Shown here piece by piece: positions 7,090 through 14,597 of a DNA stretch of 41,455 nucleotides; position 1 is the first letter of the stretch, and each line of letters starts with the position of its first letter. The notes beneath the pieces are model-generated. The model had not been told where the DNA came from. It saw nothing but the letters and a program-made list of their open reading frames with translations, and did no database searches. The stretch covers positions 1 through 41,455 of the IMG/VR virus record IMGVR_UViG_3300010392_000340; one strand, written 5' to 3'. The DNA is from a virus. The translations under genes and the position numbers were made by a program.

Positions 7090-8386
7090 CAATCACGCAC
7101 CAATCATCATGCGTGAAGTGTATCTTTTGGATTGACTCTCTTGTCTCACAGTTGATGATCACTTCAAGAAAACCAGTATTCCAACCTGAAGTGTTGCCCA
7201 GGTACTCAGCGTCTTTGACGTGCATTGCTGGTGTTTGACTCCAAGCCAATTGTTTCACCAGGCCGGTGATCTCATTCACATAGGCATATGACTCAATTTT
7301 TCCAGTGTGATGATGGCCATTAGATCCTGACATTGCTTTGAGTCTCTTGTCAGGGATGTGAGTGAAGACAAAAGTGTTGAAGTAGATCCTATAGTTTTTT
7401 TTGCATTGGTTTTTGATGTCTTTGTTGGAGTACGCTGCCAGGTCAAACTTTGATGCCCAATTGATCTCAAACTCATCAAGACCAAAGATGTCTGAAAAAG
7501 AAAGACCAACAACATCAGAAAGAAGTACTCTCACATTGGGAGTTGCATCACAAAGCAATCGAAGGAGGCGCATCTCATGGTTGCCAGCAATCAGATCAAT
7601 CTGTGAGTGAGGGCAAGCTTCCCTCAAAGGTCTGAAGACTCTTTCCCTCACAAAGTCAAAGCGACCAACAATGTCAATGTGTCTGATGTCTATGTTGTAC
7701 TTTCCAAACTCTAGGAGATCATAGATGTCACCATTGAGCACAATCACATCTGGTTGCTTGATCCTGCACTCTTCAATGAAAACTGAAAGTGAAAACTCAC
7801 AACACTCTTTGTCGTGCAGATCACTCATGGCAAGTATCGTTTTGATGTGATACGGCCTGGGAGTCTTCACGTACTTGTTGAAGTATGGAAGCACTTCCTT
7901 TTCAAAAAAAGCTCTATAGTGATCAATGCTTGCTTGCTGTGCAATTGCTCTTTCAACTTTGTGCTGATGCCTTGTCAGCTCCAGGCCTGCTTGTCTCCTG
8001 TACTCTTGAAAGGTCCCAAAGTGTCGGCCCCAAGTACTGTCACTGTATCTTCCATTGTGTCTGTAGAAGTCGCGTGTGATGTGCTTGCCCCAATTGGCTT
8101 CCTGGAGATCTCGAAGATCCTTGATGCAATCTTCTTTGGAGGCATCAGCATCAAAACCTTTGTCAATTTCAGAGAGAAGTGCACGCTGCCTGGTAGTCAG
8201 GCTTTCAACGTAGGATTGAGATGCTTGCTTCAAAAACTCTTTCCATCCCCCGAAAAGTTTTGTCAGCTTTGGTCTTGAGCACTTTGCGTGCTTCAAAAAC
8301 TCATCTCTTTTGATTTTTTGCCTGGGATCTTGATGCTTCCTTTTCAGATCCACAAAGGCACTAATGAGGTCTTTCCTTGAGCTCAT
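7046..8386 (-). CDS. Metallophosphoesterase with N-terminal DNA-binding-type repeats
   Basis: 446 aa. Residues about 180-365 carry the calcineurin-like signature: MSDLHD (189-191), NGDIYD (219-223), AGNHE (268-271), FTHIP (His344) and GHHHTG (358-361). The first 150 residues hold two units ending in FGGWKEFLKQA and HFGTFQEYRRQAGL, like the short repeats found beside HNH homing nucleases, which bind DNA. The combination suggests a DNA-targeted nuclease or phosphatase rather than a metabolic enzyme; this is inferred. No Shine-Dalgarno is visible; a TACAAT box lies 6 nt before the ATG, pointing to leaderless translation. Confidence 0.8.
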   Translation of the reverse strand: MSSRKDLISAFVDLKRKHQDPRQKIKRDEFLKHAKCSRPKLTKLFGGWKEFLKQASQSYVESLTTRQRALLSEIDKGFDADASKEDCIKDLRDLQEANWGKHITRDFYRHNGRYSDSTWGRHFGTFQEYRRQAGLELTRHQHKVERAIAQQASIDHYRAFFEKEVLPYFNKYVKTPRPYHIKTILAMSDLHDKECCEFSLSVFIEECRIKQPDVIVLNGDIYDLLEFGKYNIDIRHIDIVGRFDFVRERVFRPLREACPHSQIDLIAGNHEMRLLRLLCDATPNVRVLLSDVVGLSFSDIFGLDEFEINWASKFDLAAYSNKDIKNQCKKNYRIYFNTFVFTHIPDKRLKAMSGSNGHHHTGKIESYAYVNEITGLVKQLAWSQTPAMHVKDAEYLGNTSGWNTGFLEVIINCETRESIQKIHFTHDDWCVIDGRYYARSEDLKAS

Positions 8387-8392
8387 ACTCTA

Positions 8393-8398
8393 ATTGTA
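8393..8398 (-). promoter_or_regulatory. Putative -10 box of a leaderless promoter
   Basis: TACAAT on the minus strand ends 6 nt before the ATG at 8386, the same spacing as at 1687-1692. No good -35 is visible upstream (a T-run and AACACC). Confidence 0.45.
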
Positions 8399-8457
8399 CA
8401 TGATGACTTAAAAAAAGGTGTTATGCGTTGCTCAGTGCACCCTAGACATCACCTGGA

Positions 8458-8727
8458 TCAACCTGAGATCTTCAGAGTTGTCTCTTCAGTGTGATCAATG
8501 ATCCTGACATCACCTTCAGTTTCGATCCACACACGTGCACCACACTCCAAAGCTTTCCCAGGGTAGATCACACGTGCAGCAACCTCACCATCTCTTCCCA
8601 GGATCTCAACTTCATGGCCATACTCATTGCCATACTTACTTTTGACAGTGACCACAGGAAGGTTGGCACCCTTGATGTTTTGCTTGATGTTGTGTTGGTT
8701 GACGTGAATTTTTTTGATTGATCCCAA
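8458..8727 (-). CDS. Hypothetical protein, 89 aa (TTG start)
   Basis: The reading frame is open to 8877 but overlaps the next gene. AGGGAG followed by a 6-nt spacer and TTG at 8727 gives a start 10 bp after that gene's stop, and this was chosen. The protein (LPVVTVKSKYGNEYGHEVEILGRD... then GARVWIETEGDVRII) looks all-beta, like small phage proteins with an SH3-like or OB-like barrel. No named family; function unknown. Confidence 0.6.
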   Translation of the reverse strand: MGSIKKIHVNQHNIKQNIKGANLPVVTVKSKYGNEYGHEVEILGRDGEVAARVIYPGKALECGARVWIETEGDVRIIDHTEETTLKISG

Positions 8728-8737
8728 TTGGTGCTCC

Positions 8738-9025
8738 CTATGTTTTCTTTTTCCTAGTATGAGTTGGCCCTGGGCCAGGATCAAGATCCAGGTTGTCAGG
8801 TTGGATCTCAACCAATTGAGAAACATGAAGAAAGATCCTGTACTTTTCCATGAAGTCTTCAATCTCTGTTGCACCAATGTTGACTACATTGTCACCTTCC
8901 ATCCTGACACAAAGACCACCAGTGACTGCAGATCTCTTCACGCATATGATCCTGTGAAAAGGTATCACTTCAGTACCAGCTTTTGAGATCCAGGCAATCA
9001 TCAGATTGTCATCTTCATTGGTCAT
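8738..9025 (-). CDS. Hypothetical protein, 95 aa
   Basis: The ATG at 9025 follows GGAAGGT with a 4-nt spacer. The protein has IAWISKAGTEVIPFHRIICVKR and VNIGATEIEDFMEKY segments, a mixed alpha/beta fold resembling small phage proteins that read 'IPLDRIVYVE...' (no formal family known to me). It ends in a tail (DLDLDPGPGPTHTRKKKT) encoded by the GGCC/CCTGG/GATC composite, so the tail may be a by-product of that motif. Confidence 0.6.
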   Translation of the reverse strand: MTNEDDNLMIAWISKAGTEVIPFHRIICVKRSAVTGGLCVRMEGDNVVNIGATEIEDFMEKYRIFLHVSQLVEIQPDNLDLDPGPGPTHTRKKKT

Positions 9026-9284
9026 GGCAACCTTCCTTTTTCTTTCTTTGGTTGTACGCAACAAGCATCATTGGCTTCAGTGCTGTGATGGTGCGCATCT
9101 TTTGGATTGTGATGTGATACTCCCTGAGAAGTGAGGCACATCTGTTGGCCTGGATCTGGATCTTTCCTGAAGATCTCATCAGATCCCTGGCCTGTTGTTG
9201 GTGGATCTTGACTCTTGCTTCCTGGACACCAAGGGCCAGGAGCAAAAGCCCAATAATTGTGAAATAAAAAGAGTGCGCTCTCAT
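9015..9284 (-). CDS. Small membrane-anchored protein, 89 aa
   Basis: One N-terminal hydrophobic segment (about residues 5-18, FYFTIIGLLLLALG) is followed by a basic, Gln-rich helical domain with two Cys. Start and upstream stop share ATGA, so it is translationally coupled to the ParB-like gene. The topology (short inside, long basic outside helix) resembles i-spanins, but no partner is adjacent. Function unknown. Confidence 0.6.
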   Translation of the reverse strand: MRAHSFYFTIIGLLLLALGVQEARVKIHQQQARDLMRSSGKIQIQANRCASLLREYHITIQKMRTITALKPMMLVAYNQRKKKEGCHDQ

Positions 9285-9940
9285 TCTTTGGTCACTCTTT
9301 TGACTTTTGGATTGCCCTTGAAGTCTTTGAGTGCAAAGAGAAGAGCATCAGAGTCAGTGTCAAGATTGTGCTCTTTTCTGATTGCACCAAGCTTTGCATC
9401 AACTTCAATCATCTGCTTTGCAGTCATGAAGAAAACCATCTTTGATTGAGGGCCAGAAGAGTCTTTGCTTGCAACAGACTTGTTGCTTTGGTTGAGCTCT
9501 TCCTTTTCTTTTTTGATCCTGGCCTCTTCATGAGCATCAACTTCAGAAAAAATCATGCTGTCAATCTCTTCAATGTCCAGGCCTGGGATCTCAAGATCAT
9601 CACCAATTGCATCCAGATCCAGGATCATCTCTTTGAGAAGATCATCATCCCAATCAGCAAGCTCACCAGTCTTGTTGTCAGCAATGTTGAGTCTCATGAA
9701 GTCAGCTTCAGTCATCTCTTTGACAATCACTGGCACTTCCTGGAGCTCCAAAAGTTGAGCAGCAAGAAACCTGGTGTGACCAATGCAGATCCTGTTTTTT
9801 TGATCAATGACAATTGGTTGCACGAAACCGTTTTGCTTGATGCTTTCAGCAACAGCTTCAACGGCGGCCTCATTGTTTCTTGGGTTTTTCTCATATGGTT
9901 TCAATTGGGAGATCTTTTTGTGGATCATCTTTGGTTTCAT
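9281..9940 (-). CDS. ParB-like N-terminal domain protein
   Basis: 219 aa. The first 110 residues fit the ParB/Srx-type fold: LKPYEKNPRNNEAAVEAVAE, then QNGFVQPIVID, IGHTRFLAAQLL, VPVIV, and a DNKTGELADW segment as in phage ParB domains that accompany DNA methyltransferases. The rest is acidic with a coiled linker and no methyltransferase. No ParA is present, so plasmid partition is unlikely. A ParB-like protein beside PAPS-reductase-like proteins recalls the IbrB/IbrA pair. GGGAGGTGGTCA precedes the ATG. Confidence 0.8.
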   Translation of the reverse strand: MKPKMIHKKISQLKPYEKNPRNNEAAVEAVAESIKQNGFVQPIVIDQKNRICIGHTRFLAAQLLELQEVPVIVKEMTEADFMRLNIADNKTGELADWDDDLLKEMILDLDAIGDDLEIPGLDIEEIDSMIFSEVDAHEEARIKKEKEELNQSNKSVASKDSSGPQSKMVFFMTAKQMIEVDAKLGAIRKEHNLDTDSDALLFALKDFKGNPKVKRVTKE

Positions 9941-10089
9941 TGACCACCTCCCAGATCCTCAACAGCTTCAACAACTTTTCCAGAAACTCTTTTGAGGTTT
10001 ACTTCAAGCATAACTAATTGACCATTGAGCTCTTTGATCAGATCAAGCAACTGCTTCATTGCCTGGATCTGTTTCAACACTTTTTCCAT
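9937..10089 (-). CDS. Small coiled-coil protein upstream of the ParB-like gene, 50 aa
   Basis: A short ORF with start ATG at 10089 (a second ATG at 10092 is in frame) after AAGGGGGC. Its TGA overlaps the ParB ATG as ATGA. Leu/Ile/Val at heptad-like positions (VLKQIQAMKQLLDLIKELNG) predict one long coiled-coil helix. Tight coupling and clean coding style support it. Function unknown, perhaps a partner of the ParB-like protein. Confidence 0.65.
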   Translation of the reverse strand: MEKVLKQIQAMKQLLDLIKELNGQLVMLEVNLKRVSGKVVEAVEDLGGGQ

Positions 10090-10106
10090 CATTGCCCCCT
10101 TGCAAT

Positions 10107-10379
10107 TTATTTTTTGAGCTGCTCTTGCAGCGTTTTCTCTTCAATGCTTTCCTGGATTGGAAGCAACATCAATCCAAGATCCTCAAGTGCCTGGTAGTCA
10201 GGACAACTTGGTGAAGTGTTTTTCAAGATCCATCTCATCTCTTTGCGATCCCAATCAGCTCCCCAATCTTCCAGGTCTCTTTTGTGATCTTGTGTTGGCC
10301 CTGCAACAATGTAGTCACGCACATCATCTGGGATCTGATCATCAAGATAGATCCAGGCCGAGCTTTCTTGCTTGCTCAT
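10107..10379 (-). CDS. Hypothetical protein, 90 aa
   Basis: The ATG at 10379 follows GGAAGT. The frame stays open upstream, but that part is a shadow of the overlapping gene 10342-10695. The sequence (SAWIYLDDQIPDDVRDYIVAG...WDRKEMRWILKN) is acidic and compact, with no recognised family. It overlaps the previous gene by 38 bp, consistent with coupling. Confidence 0.6.
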   Translation of the reverse strand: MSKQESSAWIYLDDQIPDDVRDYIVAGPTQDHKRDLEDWGADWDRKEMRWILKNTSPSCPDYQALEDLGLMLLPIQESIEEKTLQEQLKK

Positions 10380-10695
10380 GCAACCACTTCCTTTCTTGCT
10401 TTTCATTCTCTTTTTCTTTTGGTGTTTTTCTCGCCTCAACCAACCTGGTCTCTTTGTCATAGCACCACACTCCATGGTGATTTCTTTTCTCGAAGTTCCA
10501 CACCCTGTCTTCAGGGTGAGGCCTGGCCTTGATCCACTTGATTGCTTCAAACTTGAAAACCTGAAATTTATTTTTTGGAAGATGGATGATATCCACTGGT
10601 ACTTCTTTGTGAGGTGTCCTGATGATGATCCCAAGACGCTCAGGTAAAAGGTCCAGCACGTTTTCAAAAGAGATCCCAAAGCACTCCCCTTTCAT
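10342..10695 (-). CDS. Hypothetical protein, 117 aa
   Basis: Starts at ATG 10695 one base after the preceding stop. Mixed beta N-terminal half (GISFENVLDLL...LGIIIRTPHKEVPVDIIHL) and a basic helical C-terminal end (KTPKEKENEKQERKWLHEQARKL). Several Trp and His. No recognised family or membrane segment. Confidence 0.65.
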   Translation of the reverse strand: MKGECFGISFENVLDLLPERLGIIIRTPHKEVPVDIIHLPKNKFQVFKFEAIKWIKARPHPEDRVWNFEKRNHHGVWCYDKETRLVEARKTPKEKENEKQERKWLHEQARKLGLDLS

Positions 10696-10929
10696 TCAAC
10701 TTCCCTCTTGGAAGACAAGTGTGTTGTTTTTTCTGTCAACTCTGAGCAATCGAAAGATCTTGCCGTTGATCTGATAAAAATCGGGGTAGAGTGAGCAAAA
10801 AGTGCCATCTTGCCTTTGGACCATGAAGATCTTTGCCTTGGTGATCTGGTAGTCACCATCCCTTCCAATGACAAGTGCACGCACTGATGTTTCCAAGACG
10901 TGCAAGCGTGCTGTTTTTTGATCTTCCAT
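10696..10929 (-). CDS. Hypothetical protein, 77 aa
   Basis: The ATG at 10929 follows AAGGTGAGAGC. A TACAAT sequence lies 23 nt further upstream (10952-10957), so a promoter may sit at the end of the ATPase gene. The protein appears to be mostly beta strands (ALVIGRDGDYQITKAKIFMVQ, then GTFCSLYPDFYQI). No recognised family. Confidence 0.65.
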   Translation of the reverse strand: MEDQKTARLHVLETSVRALVIGRDGDYQITKAKIFMVQRQDGTFCSLYPDFYQINGKIFRLLRVDRKNNTLVFQEGS

Positions 10930-10960
10930 GCTCTCACCTTTCCCTCACTTGATTGTATCA

Positions 10961-11788
10961 TCACTGGTCTTTCTTTTGGTACTTGCCCAGGTAGTCTCTT
11001 TTTTTGAAGATCTTGTTGACAGTGGAAAAAGGTGCTTTCACATCGGCCACATAAAAATCTTTTTCAAAGACCAAAGCGTACCAACCTGCAGCATCTTTGT
11101 GATGCCTGTGCTTTGCAACTCTGAGAAGAGTGAAGATCTGATCATTGGCAATAAACTTTTGAAAACAATAAAAATACTCGGTGGCCAGGGGTAGCTCTTT
11201 TGATCCCCTGATCATCTCAGGTGTGATCACATTTTTGAAATTGTCGTGCACCTTTGAGTCTGTATGTCCCACGTAGAAAACTGCTTTTCCAGTCAGCTTT
11301 GGAAAGTTTTTCAAAAACTCAGCTGATCTGTTTTGCCCGGCCAGGCCGTATCTCATGTTGTAGAAAGCTGATGTTGTCACGTTGTCAATGAAGACAATCC
11401 ATGGATCTGACTCTTCAACCATCTGATTGAAGTACTCAAAAAAGTCTGATTGGTTTCTTTTGATCTCTTCAGGGATCTCTTTCTCTTCAACAAAAACAAT
11501 GTTGGCAAGCACTCTTTGATCCATCTTTGAGATCAGTGCCTGGTACTCTTTCACAGTTTCTTCAGACAACCACACCATCACTTTGTGATGTGTTGCTGCT
11601 TCAACAATGAGTGCTTTGGTGAGCGTACTTTTTCCAGCTCCAGTTGTTGAGATGATCCCATGAAGGCAACCTGGTCTGAGTCCTTTGTGAGCTTTCAAAA
11701 ACTCGTACCGTGAAGGCACAAAGATCTCTTCCTGAAGTTTCAAGTGCTCATCAATCTCTTTTTGATCCACAGGATGCTTGATGCTCAT
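10961..11788 (-). CDS. RecA/DnaB-like replicative ATPase
   Basis: 275 aa. Walker A is STTGAGKST (about 47-55) after a GCLHGIIS strand, and Walker B is WIVFIDN (about 135-141). VFYVGHTD lies further on, where RecA-fold ATPases have a sensor residue. This is the core of DnaB C-terminal or RepA-like hexameric helicases; the usual DnaB N-terminal domain is missing. Together with the replication protein upstream it should form the phage replication initiation unit. ATGA overlap with 11785-12273. Confidence 0.75.
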   Translation of the reverse strand: MSIKHPVDQKEIDEHLKLQEEIFVPSRYEFLKAHKGLRPGCLHGIISTTGAGKSTLTKALIVEAATHHKVMVWLSEETVKEYQALISKMDQRVLANIVFVEEKEIPEEIKRNQSDFFEYFNQMVEESDPWIVFIDNVTTSAFYNMRYGLAGQNRSAEFLKNFPKLTGKAVFYVGHTDSKVHDNFKNVITPEMIRGSKELPLATEYFYCFQKFIANDQIFTLLRVAKHRHHKDAAGWYALVFEKDFYVADVKAPFSTVNKIFKKRDYLGKYQKKDQ

Positions 11789-12273
11789 TGTCTCTTTGTC
11801 TCCATGAGGTTTTGGAGCTCATCAAAACCTGATTGCTCTTCAGTTTTTTGAGATCTCTCATTGAGATAGCCTTCAAACTTTGAGGCCTGGAAAAGGGTTG
11901 ATGGCCTGAGATACTTGTCCCAATAGTGATCACCTTTCCAAGATCTCACTTTGTTTTCAATCACTGTCTTGAAGTCTTCCAGGGTAGCCCCTTCATTGAT
12001 CCTGGCCAGGATCAACTTTTGATTGGCAGCTGCTTTGGAAGAGTATCTCTTGCCAGTCTTCTCATTGAGAAACCTGATGACATCATCAACAATTGTCATG
12101 CGTGCAGTTGGATCTTTCTTCAGCTTGCTTGGGATCTTTTCACCAATCACAATCTCAGTTGTATCAGAAAAAAAGATTGTCTCACCACTTTCCTGGGCCT
12201 GGCCCAGGGCCAGGATCAACATCTGAAGATCCATTGGCTTGAGATCCTGGTTGCACTTGTATTTTATCCTCAT
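11785..12273 (-). CDS. Phage replication protein with conserved C-terminal domain
   Basis: 162 aa. Residues about 65-140 match the conserved phage C-terminal domain often called Phg_2220_C: VIRFLNEKTGKRYSSK, LILARINEGATLEDFKTVI, NKVRSWKGD, KYLRPSTLFQASKFEGYLN. Proteins with it sit beside helicase or loader genes and act in origin recognition or helicase loading. The usual winged-helix N-terminal part is short here. Start ATG overlaps the exonuclease stop (TAGTATG). Confidence 0.8.
   Translation of the reverse strand: MRIKYKCNQDLKPMDLQMLILALGQAQESGETIFFSDTTEIVIGEKIPSKLKKDPTARMTIVDDVIRFLNEKTGKRYSSKAAANQKLILARINEGATLEDFKTVIENKVRSWKGDHYWDKYLRPSTLFQASKFEGYLNERSQKTEEQSGFDELQNLMETKRQ
12201..12217. 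repeat. Dispersed 17-mer GGCCCAGGGCCAGGATC (copy 2)
   Basis: Exact copy of 5133-5149 and 15355-15371. Here it is inside the N-terminal coding part of the replication protein, where it encodes part of LILALGQAQ on the opposite strand. Confidence 0.7.
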
Positions 12274-12845
12274 ACTAAAGTACCAGTGTACAGATCCTCA
12301 CCAGTCATGATCTTGCAATAGATTAGAGCACAGGCCCTGGCATCAGAAAGTGCCTGGTGATGATCAAGTCCAATCTCATAGTGAGCTGCAACAGTGTTGA
12401 GCTTGTGATTGGGAAGCTGTTTCAGTTTCTTTTTTGCCAGGTTGACGGTGCTGATTGGTTGATCATTGAAGATCTTGTGAAAAGATGCCTCAACTCTTTC
12501 CTTCATGAAAGTGAGTCTCACCCAATCATAGTCAAACTTTCCCTGTGCGTGATACACCATTGGGAGTTGGAAGAGATCCTGGATTGGCAAAAACCAATCA
12601 CAGATCTCTTTGATGGTGTCGATCCTTTCAGGAAACTGTGATGCTTGCCAGTATGAGATCCCATGGATCTTCTCAGCTTCAGTACTGTAGTACTTGCTTG
12701 ATTGGGGCTTGAGTGAAAACTCAACCTCCCTTCCAAGTGTGTAGTTGTCTAAGATCTCAACAAAAGCGGCTTTGATAACATCACCACCCATCTTGTCAAA
12801 GTGCGTGGTCTCAACATCACAGGCAATTGCTCTGACAAAACTCAT
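12270..12845 (-). CDS. DnaQ-like DEDDh exonuclease
   Basis: 191 aa. The ExoI motif AIACDVETTHF (Asp10, Glu12), a middle VYHAQGKFDYDW segment for ExoII, and the ExoIII motif HHQALSDARACALIY with His and Asp are all present. This 3'-5' exonuclease fold serves proofreading or recombination; no phage polymerase is seen, so it may act with the host polymerase or in DNA breakdown. Coupled by ATGA to the small gene upstream. Confidence 0.85.
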   Translation of the reverse strand: MSFVRAIACDVETTHFDKMGGDVIKAAFVEILDNYTLGREVEFSLKPQSSKYYSTEAEKIHGISYWQASQFPERIDTIKEICDWFLPIQDLFQLPMVYHAQGKFDYDWVRLTFMKERVEASFHKIFNDQPISTVNLAKKKLKQLPNHKLNTVAAHYEIGLDHHQALSDARACALIYCKIMTGEDLYTGTLV

Positions 12846-13021
12846 CTTGTCTGCTCCACAATGATTGGAGTGAGCTCTTGCTCTTTTGCTTGTGCAGTTT
12901 TCATGATCTCACTTTTTGCAAGCTCAATTGCCATCAAGCAGTCACTGAGATCTGAAGCATCATCTTTGACCATGACATCAATCAACTTGTCTTTGAGGTC
13001 CAATGCGTTTTGAAATTTCAT
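12842..13021 (-). CDS. Small hypothetical protein, 59 aa
   Basis: The ATG at 13021 follows AGGAGTGCAATC and overlaps the methyltransferase stop as ATGA; the same overlap occurs at its end with the exonuclease. The protein is predicted to be helical (MKFQNALDLKDKLIDVMVKD, then LMAIELAKSEIMKTAQAKEQE). No family recognised. Confidence 0.65.
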   Translation of the reverse strand: MKFQNALDLKDKLIDVMVKDDASDLSDCLMAIELAKSEIMKTAQAKEQELTPIIVEQTR

Positions 13022-13980
13022 GATTGCACTCCTGGGCAATAGCTCATGATGTGCTCAATCACATCAACGGTCATTGCTTTTCCCATCAGTCGATGAGCTG
13101 CAGTTGTTGAAACTTCAGAGCACCAAAAATCAGGAAAGGTCTGAAGACGCTCTGACTCCAATGGAAAAAGCGGCCTCCAACTGTTGGCTTCCAGGTTATA
13201 TGGAAGCAACTCTTTTCTTTCAAAGACCTTCCTGGGCTTGAAGTCCAATCTCTTCTTTGAAAAGAAAGTCATTGCTTCAGATCCATTGATTGATCCAGTC
13301 AAGCAGTTGGCCTTGCCATCTTGCCTGAAACGCTCATCAAAAGATCTTGGTTTCTCACCTTTGGCAGGCCTGGTGCTTTTGCTCCAGCTGTATCCATACT
13401 TGAAAGGGCACCTGATCTTGATGTCAATGAGTTGAATGAAACGGTTTTCAGGTTGAGGCACATCCCAATTGCACCAATAGAGTCTGGATCTGTTTTGAGC
13501 AGAAACCAGGCCGCTGTTGATCTCGACTGGTTGCACTCCCAAGATCTCAGAGATCTCATCCCTGGCCGCCTTGCTCATTGAGCTCACGTTTTCCAGCAAA
13601 AACCACTTGGGTTGGATCTTCTCAATTGCTTCAACGTACTTGTAGAAAAGTTTTGAGTCTTTTCCCTGGAGATGCTCACGGTGATCATGCCCTGACTTGC
13701 CTGCGTTTTTGATGATACTCAGGTCAGTACAAGGTGATCCACCAATGATGAGATCCACATCCCCAAAGAGATCCCAATCAGAAAACTCTGAAACATCTCC
13801 CAAGTGAGGCACGGCCCTGGTCTGACAAAAGTGCTTGGTGAAAACCTTGATTGCATCTTTGTTGATCTCAAAGAAACCTTTGCAGATGATGTCATCAAGA
13901 TCACATACTGCTTCAGCAAGTGCACGGTGCACGCCCAAAGATCCACCACCAGCTCCAGAAAAAAAGTCCAGGTAAATCAC
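13018..13980 (-). CDS. DNA cytosine-5 methyltransferase, Dnmt3-like
   Basis: 320 aa with the C5-MTase motifs in order: DFFSGAGGGSLG (I, about 5-16), GGSPCTDLS (IV, catalytic Cys84), WFLLENVSSM (VI, ENV 130-132), QNRSRLYW (VIII, about 162), and a C-terminal SERLQTFPDFW...AHRLMGKAMTVDVIEHI (IX-X). The last part resembles the Dnmt3-type ending (R-L-F/x-F-P ... R-L-L/M-G-x-S/A) rather than the common GNAV. The target-recognition segment between VIII and IX is short. No restriction enzyme lies nearby, so it is an orphan. Candidate targets include GGCC, CCWGG and GATC, all over-abundant here; this is inference. Confidence 0.88.
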   Translation of the reverse strand: MIYLDFFSGAGGGSLGVHRALAEAVCDLDDIICKGFFEINKDAIKVFTKHFCQTRAVPHLGDVSEFSDWDLFGDVDLIIGGSPCTDLSIIKNAGKSGHDHREHLQGKDSKLFYKYVEAIEKIQPKWFLLENVSSMSKAARDEISEILGVQPVEINSGLVSAQNRSRLYWCNWDVPQPENRFIQLIDIKIRCPFKYGYSWSKSTRPAKGEKPRSFDERFRQDGKANCLTGSINGSEAMTFFSKKRLDFKPRKVFERKELLPYNLEANSWRPLFPLESERLQTFPDFWCSEVSTTAAHRLMGKAMTVDVIEHIMSYCPGVQS

Positions 13981-14213
13981 AATCTACCTTCCACTTGAAG
14001 GTGATTGAGTTGAGCAGCAAGCTCCATCTGGGCCAGGCCACGTGTACAGTGTGCCATCTTTCCATTGAGTTTTGTGTTGCCTTTGACAACTTCAATCTGT
14101 GACAAGCTGCTCATTTCAATGAGCTCTTCCCTGGTGAAAAACATCCCTTTCTTGACGTTGGCATCCAGGATCTCTTCCTTCACCTGGTCTTCTCTGACAA
14201 TCATGTACTTCAT
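13977..14213 (-). CDS. Hypothetical protein, 78 aa
   Basis: ATG at 14213 overlaps the preceding stop as ATGA, and its own stop overlaps the methyltransferase start. Sequence MKYMIVREDQVKEEILDANVKKG then FFTREELIEMSSLSQIEVVKGN suggests two short helices or strands. No known domain. Confidence 0.6.
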   Translation of the reverse strand: MKYMIVREDQVKEEILDANVKKGMFFTREELIEMSSLSQIEVVKGNTKLNGKMAHCTRGLAQMELAAQLNHLQVEGRL

Positions 14214-14542
14214 GACTTCACCTCTTCTCTGATCTCAGTGTGAAAGTAGTAGTGAACAGCACGGGCCATTGCCATCTCAAGTGTGAGATCTACAATTGTG
14301 AAACAAGTCCCATGGTAGTTGGATTGCAATCCTTCAGGTGGCCACTCTGACTCATCTTCATTGCTCACAATGTAGCGGCCAAAGATCTTGTCAAACTTCA
14401 TGACCAGGGAAAAGGGCATCATCTCAACACAATCAATCAACCAATTGACTGAAAGTGGTGAAACAACTTTTTTCCCAAGCATGGTCCGTACAGTGTCGGC
14501 CAGCTGATCTGGATTGGTTGATGTTGGTTTAATTTTTGCCAT
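14210..14542 (-). CDS. Hypothetical protein, 110 aa
   Basis: The ATG at 14542 follows GGGAGAGACATC; the open frame beyond it (to 14677) runs through a terminator hairpin and is not used. Segments LGKKVVSPLSVNWLIDCVEMMPFSLVMKFDKIFG and CFTIVDLTLEMAMARAVHYYF suggest an alpha/beta protein. It is the first gene of the replication-modification operon. No family recognised. Confidence 0.6.
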   Translation of the reverse strand: MAKIKPTSTNPDQLADTVRTMLGKKVVSPLSVNWLIDCVEMMPFSLVMKFDKIFGRYIVSNEDESEWPPEGLQSNYHGTCFTIVDLTLEMAMARAVHYYFHTEIREEVKS

Positions 14543-14551
14543 GATGTCTCT

Positions 14552-14587
14552 CCCATGTACGTGTGAAAAAAGGAGGTGAGCAAAAGC
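14552..14587 (-). promoter_or_regulatory. Possible promoter of the replication operon
   Basis: TTGCTC (about 14577-14582), an 18-nt spacer and TACATG (14554-14559) lie 11 nt before the start codon at 14542. The -35 falls inside the terminator hairpin. Matches are partial, so confidence is low. Confidence 0.3.
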
Positions 14588-14597
14588 ACCCACCTCC
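14566..14597 (-). terminator. Strong terminator between the HTH gene and the replication operon
   Basis: Minus-strand stem GGAGGTG/CACCTCC (arms 14591-14597 and 14572-14578) with a 12-nt loop, then TTTTTTC. It lies about 50 bp after the end of the small regulator gene, so the replication operon needs its own promoter or antitermination. Confidence 0.8.

Noticed and set aside
9281-9940. ParB-like gene read as a plasmid partition protein
   Set aside because: No ParA and no parS-like repeats are visible, and the DNKTGELADW region fits phage ParB domains linked to methyltransferases.
10380-10679. N-terminal extension of the gene 10107-10379
   Set aside because: It overlaps a better gene in another frame (10342-10695) and looks like a shadow; a good ATG with GGAAGT is at 10379.
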